The notes: a model not told the origin generated them from the letters alone. DNA of 64,000 nucleotides from Neorhizobium lilium (GCF_004053875.1 NZ_SBIP01000001.1:620001-684000); one strand, 5' to 3'; counted from the stretch's first letter, positions 33,965 to 42,813 are shown. Made by a program: numbers and translations.

Positions 33965-35074
33965 ATGAAGTTCATCGTCTCGCTCTCTTTCGGCGTATCT
34001 CTCATCGCCGCACCTTCTTTCGCCAAGGATGTGACCATCGGTCTGGCCGGCCCGCTTTCGGGTCCGCAGGCCTATTTCGGCTCGACCTGGCACAATGGCT
34101 TCAAGCTCTACATAGACAAGCTGAACGCTGCCGGCGGCGTCAACGGCACCACGGTCAAGATCGACCAGGAAGACGACAAGGCCGACCCGCGCGAAGGCAC
34201 GCTCGTTGCCCAGAAATTCTGCGACAACGAGGATGTCGTCATCGGTCTCGTGAACTTCAATTCCGGCGTCGCGCAGTCCACGCTGCCGATCTATGAAGAT
34301 TGCACGCTACCGACCATGACCTTCGGCTCGAACCCGGCGCTGACGCAACAGGGCTACAAGTACATGGTCCGCCCTGTCGCCAATGACTTTGCCGGCGCGC
34401 TGCTGCCGGCCGAATATGCGCTGCAGAAGCTCGGGGCCAAGTCCGCCATCGTCGTCAACGACAAGCAGGTCTTCGGCCAGGGCATCTCCGAAATTTTCGG
34501 CAAGAACTTCACTGCTGGCGGCGGCAAACTACTGGACACGCTGTCCGTTGCCCCGACCGACGTCGATTTCACCGCCGTGCTCGCACAGATCAAGACCAAG
34601 AACCCTGATGTGATCTATCTCGGCGCGGTCATGCCGCAGCTGGCGCTCTTCGCCAAGCAGATGCACGAGCAGGGCGTCAAGGCCACGCTGCTGGTTCCGG
34701 ATGGTGGCTATACGCCTGACTACATCTCCCAGGCTGGCCACGCCAACGTCCAGGGCTCGCTGGTCGCCGTCCAGGCCCCGCCGATGGATGCATCGCCGGC
34801 AATCGCCGACTTCGCCAAGCAGTACAAGGAGAAGTTCGGCTCGGAAGCCGGTCCTTACTCCATCTACGGCTATGTCCAGGGCCAGATCCTCGAAGCCGTG
34901 CTGAAGAACGCCAAGGGCCTGACGCGCGCCGACATGAACACGGGGCTTCACAATGTGAAGGTCGACACCGCCATCGGCCACCTCGAGTTCGACGATGTCG
35001 GCGAGCTCAAGGTCGCACCTTCCTACCTCTACAAGGTGGATGGCGACAAGTTCACGCTGATTGGCCAGAAATAA
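33965..35074 (+). CDS. Branched-chain-amino-acid-type ABC substrate-binding protein (LivK-like)
   Basis: Periplasmic binding protein of 369 residues from ATG 33965 (AAGGGG upstream). Signal peptide about 1-20, ending PSFA. The peripla_BP_6 fold begins DVTIGLAGPLSGPQAYFGS; DDKADPREGTLVAQKFCDNEDV and GSNPALTQQGYKYMVRP follow the LivK pattern for binding the alpha-amino and carboxyl groups. First gene of a six-gene operon with operator copy 4 in front. Liv-type systems carry many compounds besides leucine. Here the cargo is most likely the amino- or imino-carboxylate degraded by the neighbouring enzymes. Confidence 0.93.
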   Translation: MKFIVSLSFGVSLIAAPSFAKDVTIGLAGPLSGPQAYFGSTWHNGFKLYIDKLNAAGGVNGTTVKIDQEDDKADPREGTLVAQKFCDNEDVVIGLVNFNSGVAQSTLPIYEDCTLPTMTFGSNPALTQQGYKYMVRPVANDFAGALLPAEYALQKLGAKSAIVVNDKQVFGQGISEIFGKNFTAGGGKLLDTLSVAPTDVDFTAVLAQIKTKNPDVIYLGAVMPQLALFAKQMHEQGVKATLLVPDGGYTPDYISQAGHANVQGSLVAVQAPPMDASPAIADFAKQYKEKFGSEAGPYSIYGYVQGQILEAVLKNAKGLTRADMNTGLHNVKVDTAIGHLEFDDVGELKVAPSYLYKVDGDKFTLIGQK

Positions 35075-35219
35075 GCTAGTGTCGCATCCGGCCGGAGACC
35101 CCGGCCGGATCTTCATCGCGCAGCCAGCCACAGGTCATACCCGTGGGCGCGACTGCGTATTCTTACCTCGCCATACGCCGTCGATCCCCAGATCACCGGC
35201 GCCTGCTGACGGGATTGCG

Positions 35220-36170
35220 ATGCTGGGTACAATCATTCAACAAACCGTCAATGCCCTGACGATCGGCTCCATCTACGCGCTGATCGCCCTGGGCTACACG
35301 ATGGTCTACGGCGTCCTGCGCATGATCAACTTCGCCCATGGCGAGATGTTCATGCTGGGCGCTTACGCCGCCTTTCTCGGGCTTTCCATATTCATCGGCG
35401 ATATCGGCGGGGCCGGAGCCTTTGCGCTGACGGCCATCTTCTTCGGCGCCGTCATTGCCGTCGGCCTCGTCGGTGTCGGCATCGAACGGATCGCCTACAA
35501 GCCGCTGCGCAATTCGACGCGGCTCGCCCCGATGCTCTCCTCGCTGGGCGTCTCGCTGTCGCTGGTGACCGGCATCCAGATCCTGGCCGGCCCGCAGCCA
35601 GTTGGCTTCCCGAGCTTCTTTCCGGCAACACGCCTGGATGTGCTCGGCGGCACGGTAACGCTCGTCCAGATCGGCATTCTCATCGCGGCCTTCGTGCTGA
35701 TGTTCGGCCTCTACATGCTGGTCAATCGCAGCCGCGCCGGCATCATCGTCCGCGCCGTCTCCGAAAGCCGGCCGACGGCACAGCTGCTTGGGATCAACGT
35801 CAATCTGGCGATCTCGCTAGTATTCTTTTCCGGCCCGCTTCTGGGTGCAGCCGGCGGCATTCTTTATGCCAGCTATTACGGCATCATGTCGCCATCCATG
35901 GGCGCCGTCATCGGCTTGAAGGCCTTCACGGCAGCCATTCTCGGCGGTATCGGCTCGATCCCTGGTGCAATGCTGGGTTCGTTCATCCTCGCTTTTGTCG
36001 AGGTGGCGGGCACTGCCCTGCTGCCCATCGTCTCCGGCGGGATACTCGGCACGGAATATCGTGATGTCCTCTCCTTCACCATTCTCATCCTCGTCCTTCT
36101 CGTCCGCCCGGCCGGCATTCTCGGAACGCCGGTCTCGGAAGAGAGCATGGTCTATAAGAGGGAGTTCTGA
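35220..36170 (+). CDS. Branched-chain-amino-acid-type ABC permease (LivH-like)
   Basis: Membrane subunit, 316 residues from the ATG at 35220 (the open frame from 35061 overlaps the binding protein gene and has no homology). The hallmark TIGSIYALIALGYTMVYGVL followed by RMINFAHGEMFMLGAY is the LivH signature. Eight or so membrane helices, with the EAA-like loop near GLKAFTAAILGGIGSIPGA. The stop overlaps the livM-like start (TGATG). A gap of about 145 bases after the binding protein gene has no strong hairpin. Confidence 0.93.
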   Translation: MLGTIIQQTVNALTIGSIYALIALGYTMVYGVLRMINFAHGEMFMLGAYAAFLGLSIFIGDIGGAGAFALTAIFFGAVIAVGLVGVGIERIAYKPLRNSTRLAPMLSSLGVSLSLVTGIQILAGPQPVGFPSFFPATRLDVLGGTVTLVQIGILIAAFVLMFGLYMLVNRSRAGIIVRAVSESRPTAQLLGINVNLAISLVFFSGPLLGAAGGILYASYYGIMSPSMGAVIGLKAFTAAILGGIGSIPGAMLGSFILAFVEVAGTALLPIVSGGILGTEYRDVLSFTILILVLLVRPAGILGTPVSEESMVYKREF

Positions 36171-37165
36171 TGTCCTCCACTGACACCACCATGCAATCGA
36201 TACCACGCACAGGCAGGCTCGTGCCGATCGTCGTCTTTATCGTGGCGATTGCGCTCATTGCCCTCACACCCTTTCTCGGCAACTACTACATCCGCGTCGT
36301 CAACGGCCTGCTCATCTATATTCTCCTGGGGATCGGGCTGAACATCGTTATCGGCTATGCCGGATTGCTCGACCTGGGCTTCGTCGCCTTCTATGCCGTC
36401 GGCGCCTATACCTATGGCCTGCTTGCCAGTGCGCAGCTGGGAATACACCTGCCCTTTCTGCTCATCGTACTTATCGCAGCCCTCCTTGGCATGCTGGTCG
36501 GCATTCTGCTTGGCGTTCCCGTGCTGAAGCTCAGGGGCGACTACCTTGCCATCGTCACGCTCGGCTTTGGCGAAATCATCCGCATTCTCGTCAACAATGT
36601 CGACTGGCTCACCGGCGGACCGAAAGGGATCGCACGCCTAGACAAGGCATCGATCTTCGGCATCGAGATCGCCAGGCCCGTCGATTTCTACTGGCTGCTT
36701 CTGGTGACCGTGTTCATTGTCGCGACCATTGTCTGGCGCATGGAGAAATCCATTCTCGGCAAGGCCTGGGCAGCCATCCGCGAAGACCAGGACGCGGCCC
36801 GTGGCATCGGCATCAACACCACTAATGCCAAGCTGGCCGCCTTTGCCACCTCGGCTACCATTGGTTCGATCGCCGGCGTCATCTTTGCCGCGTCGCAGCG
36901 CTTCGTCAGCCCCGAAAGCTTTTCGCTGCAGGAATCCGTGCTCATCGTGCTGATGATCGTGATTGGCGGCATCGGCAATATTCTCGGCATCATTGCCGGT
37001 GCGGCAATCCTCATTCTGTTGCCGGAAGTGCTCCGGGAATTCGCCGAATGGCGCATCCTCTTCCTAGGGCTTCTGATGATCGCTTTGATCATCCTGCGGC
37101 CGGCGGGCATCGTGCCGCGCAGCTTCGGGCCTGAACGACTTATTCGGGGGCTCTTCGGAAAATGA
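36170..37165 (+). CDS. Branched-chain-amino-acid-type ABC permease (LivM-like)
   Basis: Second membrane subunit, 331 residues. NIVIGYAGLLDLGFVAFYAV and GDYLAIVTLGFGEIIRI are standard LivM segments; the C-terminal GGIGNILGIIAGAAIL is the coupling-helix region. It is joined to its neighbours by TGATG and ATGA overlaps. The partner ATPases are the two genes that follow. Confidence 0.93.
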   Translation: MSSTDTTMQSIPRTGRLVPIVVFIVAIALIALTPFLGNYYIRVVNGLLIYILLGIGLNIVIGYAGLLDLGFVAFYAVGAYTYGLLASAQLGIHLPFLLIVLIAALLGMLVGILLGVPVLKLRGDYLAIVTLGFGEIIRILVNNVDWLTGGPKGIARLDKASIFGIEIARPVDFYWLLLVTVFIVATIVWRMEKSILGKAWAAIREDQDAARGIGINTTNAKLAAFATSATIGSIAGVIFAASQRFVSPESFSLQESVLIVLMIVIGGIGNILGIIAGAAILILLPEVLREFAEWRILFLGLLMIALIILRPAGIVPRSFGPERLIRGLFGK

Positions 37166-37992
37166 CACTCGTCTTCGACAATCTCCGCAAGCAATACGGA
37201 AACAACGTCGCGATCGATGCCGTCTCCACCCGCTTCGAACCGGGCCTGATCCACGGGATCATCGGCCCGAATGGTGCCGGCAAGTCGACGCTGATCAACA
37301 TGACTGCCGGATCCTACACGGTGTCGGCGGGCTCTATCAGCCTGGATGACAGGAAGCTGAGCGGCCTGAAGAAATACCAGATCGCCAATGCCGGCATAGC
37401 CCGCACCTACCAGAACATTCGCCTCTTCGACCAGATGACCGTTCTGGAAAATCTGGAAGTCTGCTTCTATCCGCAGGAAGTCGGGCAGACCTGGAAAGAA
37501 GTGATCTGGCCGCCCTTTGCTAAGAAGCGCGAGGCGAGGCGACAAGATGCGTGCATGGAGCTGCTTTCCTTCTTCAACCTGCAGGGCTACGCCCACGCCT
37601 ATGCCGGCAGCCTTCCCTACGGACGTCAGCGAATGCTGGAAATCGCCCGTGCTCTGGTGACCAACCCGAAGGTCCTGCTGCTCGACGAACCGGCTGCCGG
37701 GCTCAACCACCACGAGACGGCGGAGCTGACGGCGAAACTGTCCGAGCTTAAGTCGCAAAATCGCGTCATGATCATCGTCGAGCATGACATGGATCTTGTC
37801 ATGGCCCTGTGCGATCGCATCGTGGTGATGCATCATGGCAAACTGCTTTTCCAGGGAACGCCCGGCGAAGTCCAGGCGAGCTCCGATGTTCAACTTGCCT
37901 ATCTAGGAACCGCCAATGACATCGACGACATCAAGGCCGCTGCTCAAGATCGCCGGGCTCAACTCGGGATACGGACGCGTCAGCGTTCTTGA
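37162..37992 (+). CDS. Branched-chain-amino-acid-type ABC ATPase (LivG-like)
   Basis: Cytoplasmic ATPase of 276 residues. Walker A GPNGAGKSTLI, Q-loop ARTYQNIRLFDQMTVLEN, a signature SLPYGRQRMLEIARAL (SYGRQR form, usual in LivG) and Walker B VLLLDEPAAGLN. The C-terminal LivG extension is longer than needed; the last 25 codons overlap the next ATPase gene by 77 bases. This is long for such operons and suggests strong translational coupling or a late frame extension. Confidence 0.92.
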   Translation: MTLVFDNLRKQYGNNVAIDAVSTRFEPGLIHGIIGPNGAGKSTLINMTAGSYTVSAGSISLDDRKLSGLKKYQIANAGIARTYQNIRLFDQMTVLENLEVCFYPQEVGQTWKEVIWPPFAKKREARRQDACMELLSFFNLQGYAHAYAGSLPYGRQRMLEIARALVTNPKVLLLDEPAAGLNHHETAELTAKLSELKSQNRVMIIVEHDMDLVMALCDRIVVMHHGKLLFQGTPGEVQASSDVQLAYLGTANDIDDIKAAAQDRRAQLGIRTRQRS

Positions 37993-38665
37993 AGGCGTCA
38001 ATCTCGAGGTCGATGAACGCGAGATTGTCGTCATCCTCGGGCCGAACGGCGCCGGCAAGACCACGCTGCTGAACTCGATTTCCGGCGTTGCCAAAGCGAC
38101 GGCCGGAACCATCGAGTTCGACGGCAAGGCGATTACGGGGGCGCGGCCCGAACAGGTCGTGCGCATGGGCCTTGCCCACTGCCCCGAGGGCCGGCAGATC
38201 TTCCAGCGGCTGACCGTGGAAGAAAATCTGGTGGCCGCGCATATAGGCCGTGGCGGCAAAAGCTTCGAAGCACTTAGAAACGAGGTCTTCGAGCTGTTTC
38301 CGATCCTCAAGGAGCGCCGCAACGGCATGGCGAGCCGCATGTCTGGCGGCCAGCAGCAGATGCTTGCTATCGGCCGCGCCCTGATGGCCGAGCCCAAACT
38401 TCTAATGCTTGACGAGCCGTCGCTTGGCCTGGCGCCGAAGATTATTCAGCAGATCTTCCACATCATCCTGAATCTCTCAAAGTCCGGCATCTCCATCCTG
38501 CTTGTCGAGCAGAACGTACAGCTTGCGCTGGAATGCGGCGACTATGCCTACCTGCTGAATACCGGCCGCGTTCGCCTGCACGGGCCGGCGCAGAAACTCG
38601 CAACTCATTCCGATATTGGCGACCTCTATCTCGGCGGCGCCACGGAGGAGACCCTCCATGTTTGA
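37916..38665 (+). CDS. Branched-chain-amino-acid-type ABC ATPase (LivF-like)
   Basis: Second ATPase, 249 residues. Walker A GPNGAGKTTLL, EENLVAAHIGRGG, signature MSGGQQQMLAIGRAL (LivF form) and Walker B LLMLDEPSLGLAP. Homology starts about eight residues after the ATG (LLKIAGLNSGYG), so the 77-base overlap with the LivG-like gene is real. The stop lies inside the start region of the oxidase gene (8-base overlap). Confidence 0.92.
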   Translation: MTSTTSRPLLKIAGLNSGYGRVSVLEGVNLEVDEREIVVILGPNGAGKTTLLNSISGVAKATAGTIEFDGKAITGARPEQVVRMGLAHCPEGRQIFQRLTVEENLVAAHIGRGGKSFEALRNEVFELFPILKERRNGMASRMSGGQQQMLAIGRALMAEPKLLMLDEPSLGLAPKIIQQIFHIILNLSKSGISILLVEQNVQLALECGDYAYLLNTGRVRLHGPAQKLATHSDIGDLYLGGATEETLHV

Positions 38666-39947
38666 TGTCGACTGGAAGACGCCGCATCTCTGGCGCAAGA
38701 CCGCTAAAACGCGAACGACGGCTCCGAGCCTCAAGGGTGATCTCAAGACCGACGTCCTTGTCGTCGGTGGTGGCTTTACAGGCATGGCATCGGCTCTCGG
38801 CGCCCGCGACGGCGGCGTGAATGTCATCATGCTCGAAGGCAACGAGATCGGCTCATCCGCCTCGGGGCGCAACAATGGCCTCGTCATCTCGCACCATTCC
38901 AAGGCTTCGCCATCGGAGTTCGAGGCGGCCTATGGGAAGCAATATGGCGAGCGCTACAACGGGATGGTCGCCCAGGCGGCGGGCGTGGCCTTCGGGCTCA
39001 TGCAGCGGTTCAACATCGATGCGCACCAGGTGCAGCAGGGCTGGATCCAGCCGGCCCACACCGAAAAAACCCTGGCGCGTGCCCGGCAATTCCACGACGA
39101 GTGGAAGGCTTTCGGCGCGGATGTGTCGTGGCTGGACCAGGACGAAGCGACGGCGCGCATCGGCAGTCCCTATCTGGGTGGCTGGCTGGTCAACAATTCC
39201 GGCCACATCAACCCTTTCGCCATGACGGTCGGCCTTGCCGGCGCGATCGAAAGCGAGGGCGTGGCGATCTTCGAAAACTCGCGCGCCCTGCGGATGGAAA
39301 AAGTGGATGGTGGCTGGCGGGTGCATACCGCGTCGGGCAGCGTAACGGCGCCTCAGGTCGTGCTGGCTACCAACGCACTGACCAACGATATCTGGCCGGG
39401 ACTGAAGCGGACGCTCATCCCCTTCAAGGTGTTCCAGGCCGCTACCAATCCCCTGCCCGAAGAGCTCCGCAGCCAGATGCTGGTGGGCAATCCCGCCGTA
39501 TCCGACATGCGCAATGATCTGCGCTATTTCCACTACGACGTCGACAACAGGCTGGTCAGCGGTGGAACGCACACATTCTGGCTCAACGAAGCCGATCGCG
39601 GGCGGACCAAGGTTGCGGCCATGCTCGAGAAGGCTTTCAAGGCCTTCGGTGGTAAGCCTGAAATGAAGGAGTACTGGCACGGCACGTTTGCTGTTGTCCC
39701 CGATCGTCGACCGCGCCTTTATCGACTGGCGCCGGGCGTTGTCTTCGGTGGGGTCTATTCCGGACGCGGCGTGGCACTCTCAATGTCCCTTGGCCAGGAG
39801 ATCGGCCGCTGGGCGGCTGGCCGGCGCACCGATGACCAGATGCCGCTTCCGGTGACAGACATGAAACCGGTACCGTTTCATCCCATTGCGGTGCAGATGG
39901 CAAACAGGATGCATTCCTGGAACCGGCTGCAGGATCGTAGTAATTGA
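38658..39947 (+). CDS. FAD-dependent amino acid/amine oxidase (DAO family)
   Basis: Flavoprotein of 429 residues from ATG 38658, within the end of the LivF-like gene. The FAD motif VLVVGGGFTGMASALGARDGG and the DAO stretch GSSASGRNNGLVISHHS are clear; the end has FGGVYSGRGVALSMSLGQEIG. It is related to YgaF/gamma-glutamylputrescine-oxidase-like and sarcosine-oxidase-like proteins, which oxidise an amine to an imine. Cytoplasmic. Coupled to the importer, so it probably performs the first oxidation of the imported amine or amino acid; the imine could then feed the ProC-like enzyme or hydrolyse (inference). Confidence 0.9.
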   Translation: MFDVDWKTPHLWRKTAKTRTTAPSLKGDLKTDVLVVGGGFTGMASALGARDGGVNVIMLEGNEIGSSASGRNNGLVISHHSKASPSEFEAAYGKQYGERYNGMVAQAAGVAFGLMQRFNIDAHQVQQGWIQPAHTEKTLARARQFHDEWKAFGADVSWLDQDEATARIGSPYLGGWLVNNSGHINPFAMTVGLAGAIESEGVAIFENSRALRMEKVDGGWRVHTASGSVTAPQVVLATNALTNDIWPGLKRTLIPFKVFQAATNPLPEELRSQMLVGNPAVSDMRNDLRYFHYDVDNRLVSGGTHTFWLNEADRGRTKVAAMLEKAFKAFGGKPEMKEYWHGTFAVVPDRRPRLYRLAPGVVFGGVYSGRGVALSMSLGQEIGRWAAGRRTDDQMPLPVTDMKPVPFHPIAVQMANRMHSWNRLQDRSN

Positions 39948-40200
39948 ATTCAAATCCATTTGATCGACCACATAAAGAGGTTCGATTAACCTAAAAGCGG
40001 ATGCACCAGCGGCTCAGACCATAGGAAGTCCACATCATTGCCTTGAACCAAGTTCGAACCAGGGACCCCTTGAGACTCAGCATCGAGAACAAAGCCTAGC
40101 GCGTTGGCAAAGTGTTTGACCATTCCTGCGAGCCATGGAGACGCGAAGAATACGAACCGCTGTTTCGGTAACTGCATATGCCGCGACGTATGGCGTGCTG

Positions 40201-40377
40201 TTAATGACCGGTCGCGGGTGCCGGCAATTCTGCCAACGCGACCGCTCGCGGGAAATCTATCAACTGGCGGACGGCAGCAACGATCCGCTTGTCGACCAGA
40301 ATGGCGGCTGACGGATTCTCTACTTCTATGTATGTGAAGAAGGCATCGCGAAGTGCGCATTGCGCCAATGGGCTCAC
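40201..40377 (-). CDS. Short unrecognised frame overlapping the ParB fragment stop
   Basis: Frame of 58 residues whose GTG overlaps the stop of the ParB-like frame (GTGA). The translation contains ALRDAFFTYIEVENPSAA and VDKRIVAAVRQLIDF, which looks protein-like, but there is no ribosome binding site and no family I can name. The open frame also reads upstream for a few codons inside the ParB-like end. It may be the tail of a gene cut by the same event that truncated ParB. The remaining 250 bases to the oxidase gene hold nothing clear. Confidence 0.3.
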   Translation of the reverse strand: MSPLAQCALRDAFFTYIEVENPSAAILVDKRIVAAVRQLIDFPRAVALAELPAPATGH

Positions 40378-41150
40378 GGCGGATGCTGCAAAGCATTCGG
40401 CCCTATCTCACCGTGCTTGATGAGATCGGTGATATCTTGGCGGTCTGGCGTAAAAAGCGCGGCTGAATGGACAAAGCGCTCTTGTCTGAAATGATCGACC
40501 AGAGCTGCGCGGGTCTCGCGCACCTTCTGGCGAGGAAGCACGTTGGCGTCCTTCGCAGCCGTTTCAAGCGCCTGTCGCGACAGGCACAACAGGAAGTCTT
40601 CCAATCCCATGTTGGGCAAAAAGCCATCTGCGCCTATCGCCTTGCCTGCGATGCGCGAGACCACACCGCTGTTCGACATTCCGCGTCGGCATGAGAGCAC
40701 GTCGATCAGCATCGAGCGGGCAGCTACGCGTAGCGTGTCGGTGTCGAAGGCGAGTCTGCCGTCCTCACGGATAAGCTGGGCCGCGTGGCGCTTGAACCGT
40801 TTTGAACCGAATCCATCGTCGCTGGCACCGGAATCGACGCGGACATTGAGACCTGCGAAGGCGAGAATGAGGAGCGACATCAGCGTGTCATCCTCAATTG
40901 GCGCACGGCCGAGCGCCTCGTGCAGCGCATCCGTGCGGAAATCACCGATCATGTCCTGCCCTTTCTGCGTGACGTCGGGACGCGGCTTCGGCGATTCGAT
41001 GACGGAGTCATTAAGCGCGTCTGCGGAAGTATCACTGGCCGAGGTTCCACCTTTACCCTTGACCTTCTTTTCCTCCGGCATCCGGAACGCGACAGACTGC
41101 ACCTTGCCATCGCAGTCAAACTGACTGAAGCTGTCTTCTGAAATCGACAC
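40374..41150 (-). pseudogene. ParB/RepB-like partition protein, C-terminal part only
   Basis: 258 residues from a GTG; the open frame without a start reaches back to 41234, into the end of the PAS gene. The translation matches the C-terminal third of the large plasmid-type ParB proteins of rhizobia: FRTDALHEALGRAPIEDDTL, LLILAFAGLNV, ARSMLIDVLSCRRGMSNSG, IAGKAIGADGFLPNM and KVRETRAALVDHF. The ParB nuclease and helix-turn-helix parts, normally the first 300 or more residues, are missing. It is thus a 5'-truncated relic or a diverged stand-alone protein. It suggests past plasmid or genomic-island material here. The family call rests on remembered patterns, not a search. Confidence 0.6.
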
Positions 41151-41200
41151 AATTCGGATAAAAGGGGCGGGAATGGCAGTGATAGTATACGCTCGCGTAT

Positions 41201-42295
41201 CTACAACATCCCCTTGGCTAAACTGATGGTCCTTTCAGCATTCAGGCCATGTCCGAAGCGTACACCACCTTGCTCCAGGGCCTTCCGGATTGCTTCCATG
41301 TGATGAAGCCTCGTCTTATTGCCGGTGCCACGTTCCAGGCGCCGGATTGTGGAGATGGAAATCTCGGCTTTCACTGCCAAATCCTCTATGCTCCAGTCTA
41401 ATAGCGCCCGTGCCGCGCGGATGTGAGCGACGTCCAATGCCCCGACATCGCCGAGAAGCAGATTGGCCTCAGCTGAAGAAAGGGCGGCAGTTTCGATGAG
41501 AACGCCAATCCACTCGCGCACGGTTCCATCCAAATTGTAGAGCGGGGCACCGCGCACCAGATACCGCTGATAGTTCCCGCTCACACATCGGATGCGAAGA
41601 TCGATGGCATAAGGGCGGTTGGCCACCGCGCACTTTGCCCAGAGTGAGCGGGCTGCTTCGCGCTCATCCGGGTGGATCGCCTGCAGCCATCCCCAGTTAT
41701 CGGCCTCTGCCAAAGTCTGCCCGGAGAGTTTTTCCCAATTGAGCAAGGATGTGATTTTGCCATTTGGCAGCATACGCCATTTGACTGCGGCAATCGCCGA
41801 TATGAGGCCTTGATAGCTTTGCCACCCTTCCTCGACTGTTGTCCGCGCCTCATGTTTTTGGGTGACATCTACCATCAGCCCGAGTGCGCGTGTCGGGACG
41901 CCCTGTGCGTCAACCAGAACCTCCGCCTTGTTCTGGATCCAGCGCAAGGTTTTATCGTGACGGATAATTCTGAACTCTCTTTCGATCGCTTGCCCGGACT
42001 GGATGACCGCCAGCATGTCGGCGTTGAAAATCCGATCGCCAGGGTGCATCATGTTTACCAGGGCGGTGAAGTCTAGTGTGGTTGACGGCAGGAGTCCCAA
42101 TACCCGGTACAACCCCACAGAACCGGTGATGTGACCGGTTTCAAAATCCAATGACCAGAAACCGATCTGGCCCCGATCTTCTACCAGCTTCAGGAAATGC
42201 CGCGAGGAAATGCCCGAAATGCGGTGGAGACCATCCAAGCCGTCGCCATTCGTCGGCTCGGTCAAATAGCACCCCAAAAGGCTCGTCGTCGGCAT
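41201..42295 (-). CDS. PAS-PAS-helix-turn-helix regulator
   Basis: 364 residues from ATG 42295 (ATG 42313 also possible). A PAS/PAC domain covers about 30-150 (QIGFWSLDFETGHITGSVGL, REFRIIRHDKTLRWIQNKAE) and a second about 160-290 (WLQAIHPDEREAARSLWAK, IRCVSGNYQRYLVRGAPLYN). A C-terminal lambda-repressor-like HTH (about 300-355) carries IRAARALLDWSIEDLAVKAE then ISISTIRRLERGTG. No kinase, GGDEF or other output domain is present, so it should be a one-component sensor that couples a PAS-bound signal directly to DNA. The combination is unusual but known in rhizobia. Target genes unknown. Confidence 0.82.
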   Translation of the reverse strand: MPTTSLLGCYLTEPTNGDGLDGLHRISGISSRHFLKLVEDRGQIGFWSLDFETGHITGSVGLYRVLGLLPSTTLDFTALVNMMHPGDRIFNADMLAVIQSGQAIEREFRIIRHDKTLRWIQNKAEVLVDAQGVPTRALGLMVDVTQKHEARTTVEEGWQSYQGLISAIAAVKWRMLPNGKITSLLNWEKLSGQTLAEADNWGWLQAIHPDEREAARSLWAKCAVANRPYAIDLRIRCVSGNYQRYLVRGAPLYNLDGTVREWIGVLIETAALSSAEANLLLGDVGALDVAHIRAARALLDWSIEDLAVKAEISISTIRRLERGTGNKTRLHHMEAIRKALEQGGVRFGHGLNAERTISLAKGML

Positions 42296-42565
42296 GCCGT
42301 CCCATCCTTCCAATGCGTTTAACTTATGGCATAAAACTTGAACGATTTTCGATCAGTTTTTTGCCGGCCCCGCCAATTCTCTCCCAAAATGACCGTTTTT
42401 ACACGTTTAAGAAGTAGATTGGAGCTTTGTCGGTAAGCCATGATTATCTAAATTAAACCACTGGTATGAAATACTAAAGCTGTGAATTGCGGCGAACATG
42501 ATGTGACGTCGGACACAATGTCTTAAACCTGTCCACCGGGAGCGATCCATTCAAAGGTCAGCGCT

Positions 42566-42762
42566 ATGAGCAACATCGTATCTCTCAAATTTCCAGAGCG
42601 CGTCCTTGATACTCAGGCCAATGATAAGCGAAGCTCGTTAACGATCTTGGCCTACTGGATATCATGAGCAAGCTTGAAGCCAGACTTGGCCTCATGCATG
42701 CCCATATGATGGATTCCCCGTATGTCGCCGATGCCGTGATCGAGAAGAAAAACGTCTCGTGA
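42566..42762 (+). other. Two tiny overlapping frames, possibly one frameshifted small gene
   Basis: Frame 1 (42566-42667, 33 residues, MSNIVSLKFPERVLDTQAND at its start) has AAAGG eight bases upstream. Frame 2 (42664-42762, 32 residues, MSKLEARLGLMHAHMMDSPY at its start) overlaps it by ATGA. In frame 2 the bases before its ATG read KLVNDLGLLDI, which would join smoothly to frame 1 if one base were lost or gained near 42626. So this is either a coupled pair of micro-proteins or a roughly 65-residue gene broken by a frameshift. No family recognised. Confidence 0.3.
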
Positions 42763-42813
42763 ACATGGCTATTTGAAGTCATTCAAAAACGACCGCTTAC
42801 CGACTGTACCTAC

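Noticed and set aside
35061..35219. Longer N-terminus for the LivH-like permease
   Set aside because: Starts in the binding protein gene and lacks homology before MLGTIIQQ.
39986..40396. Minus-strand frame of 136 codons next to the ParB relic
   Set aside because: Shares bases with a more protein-like frame (40201-40377), has an Arg/Ser-rich first half and no start signal.
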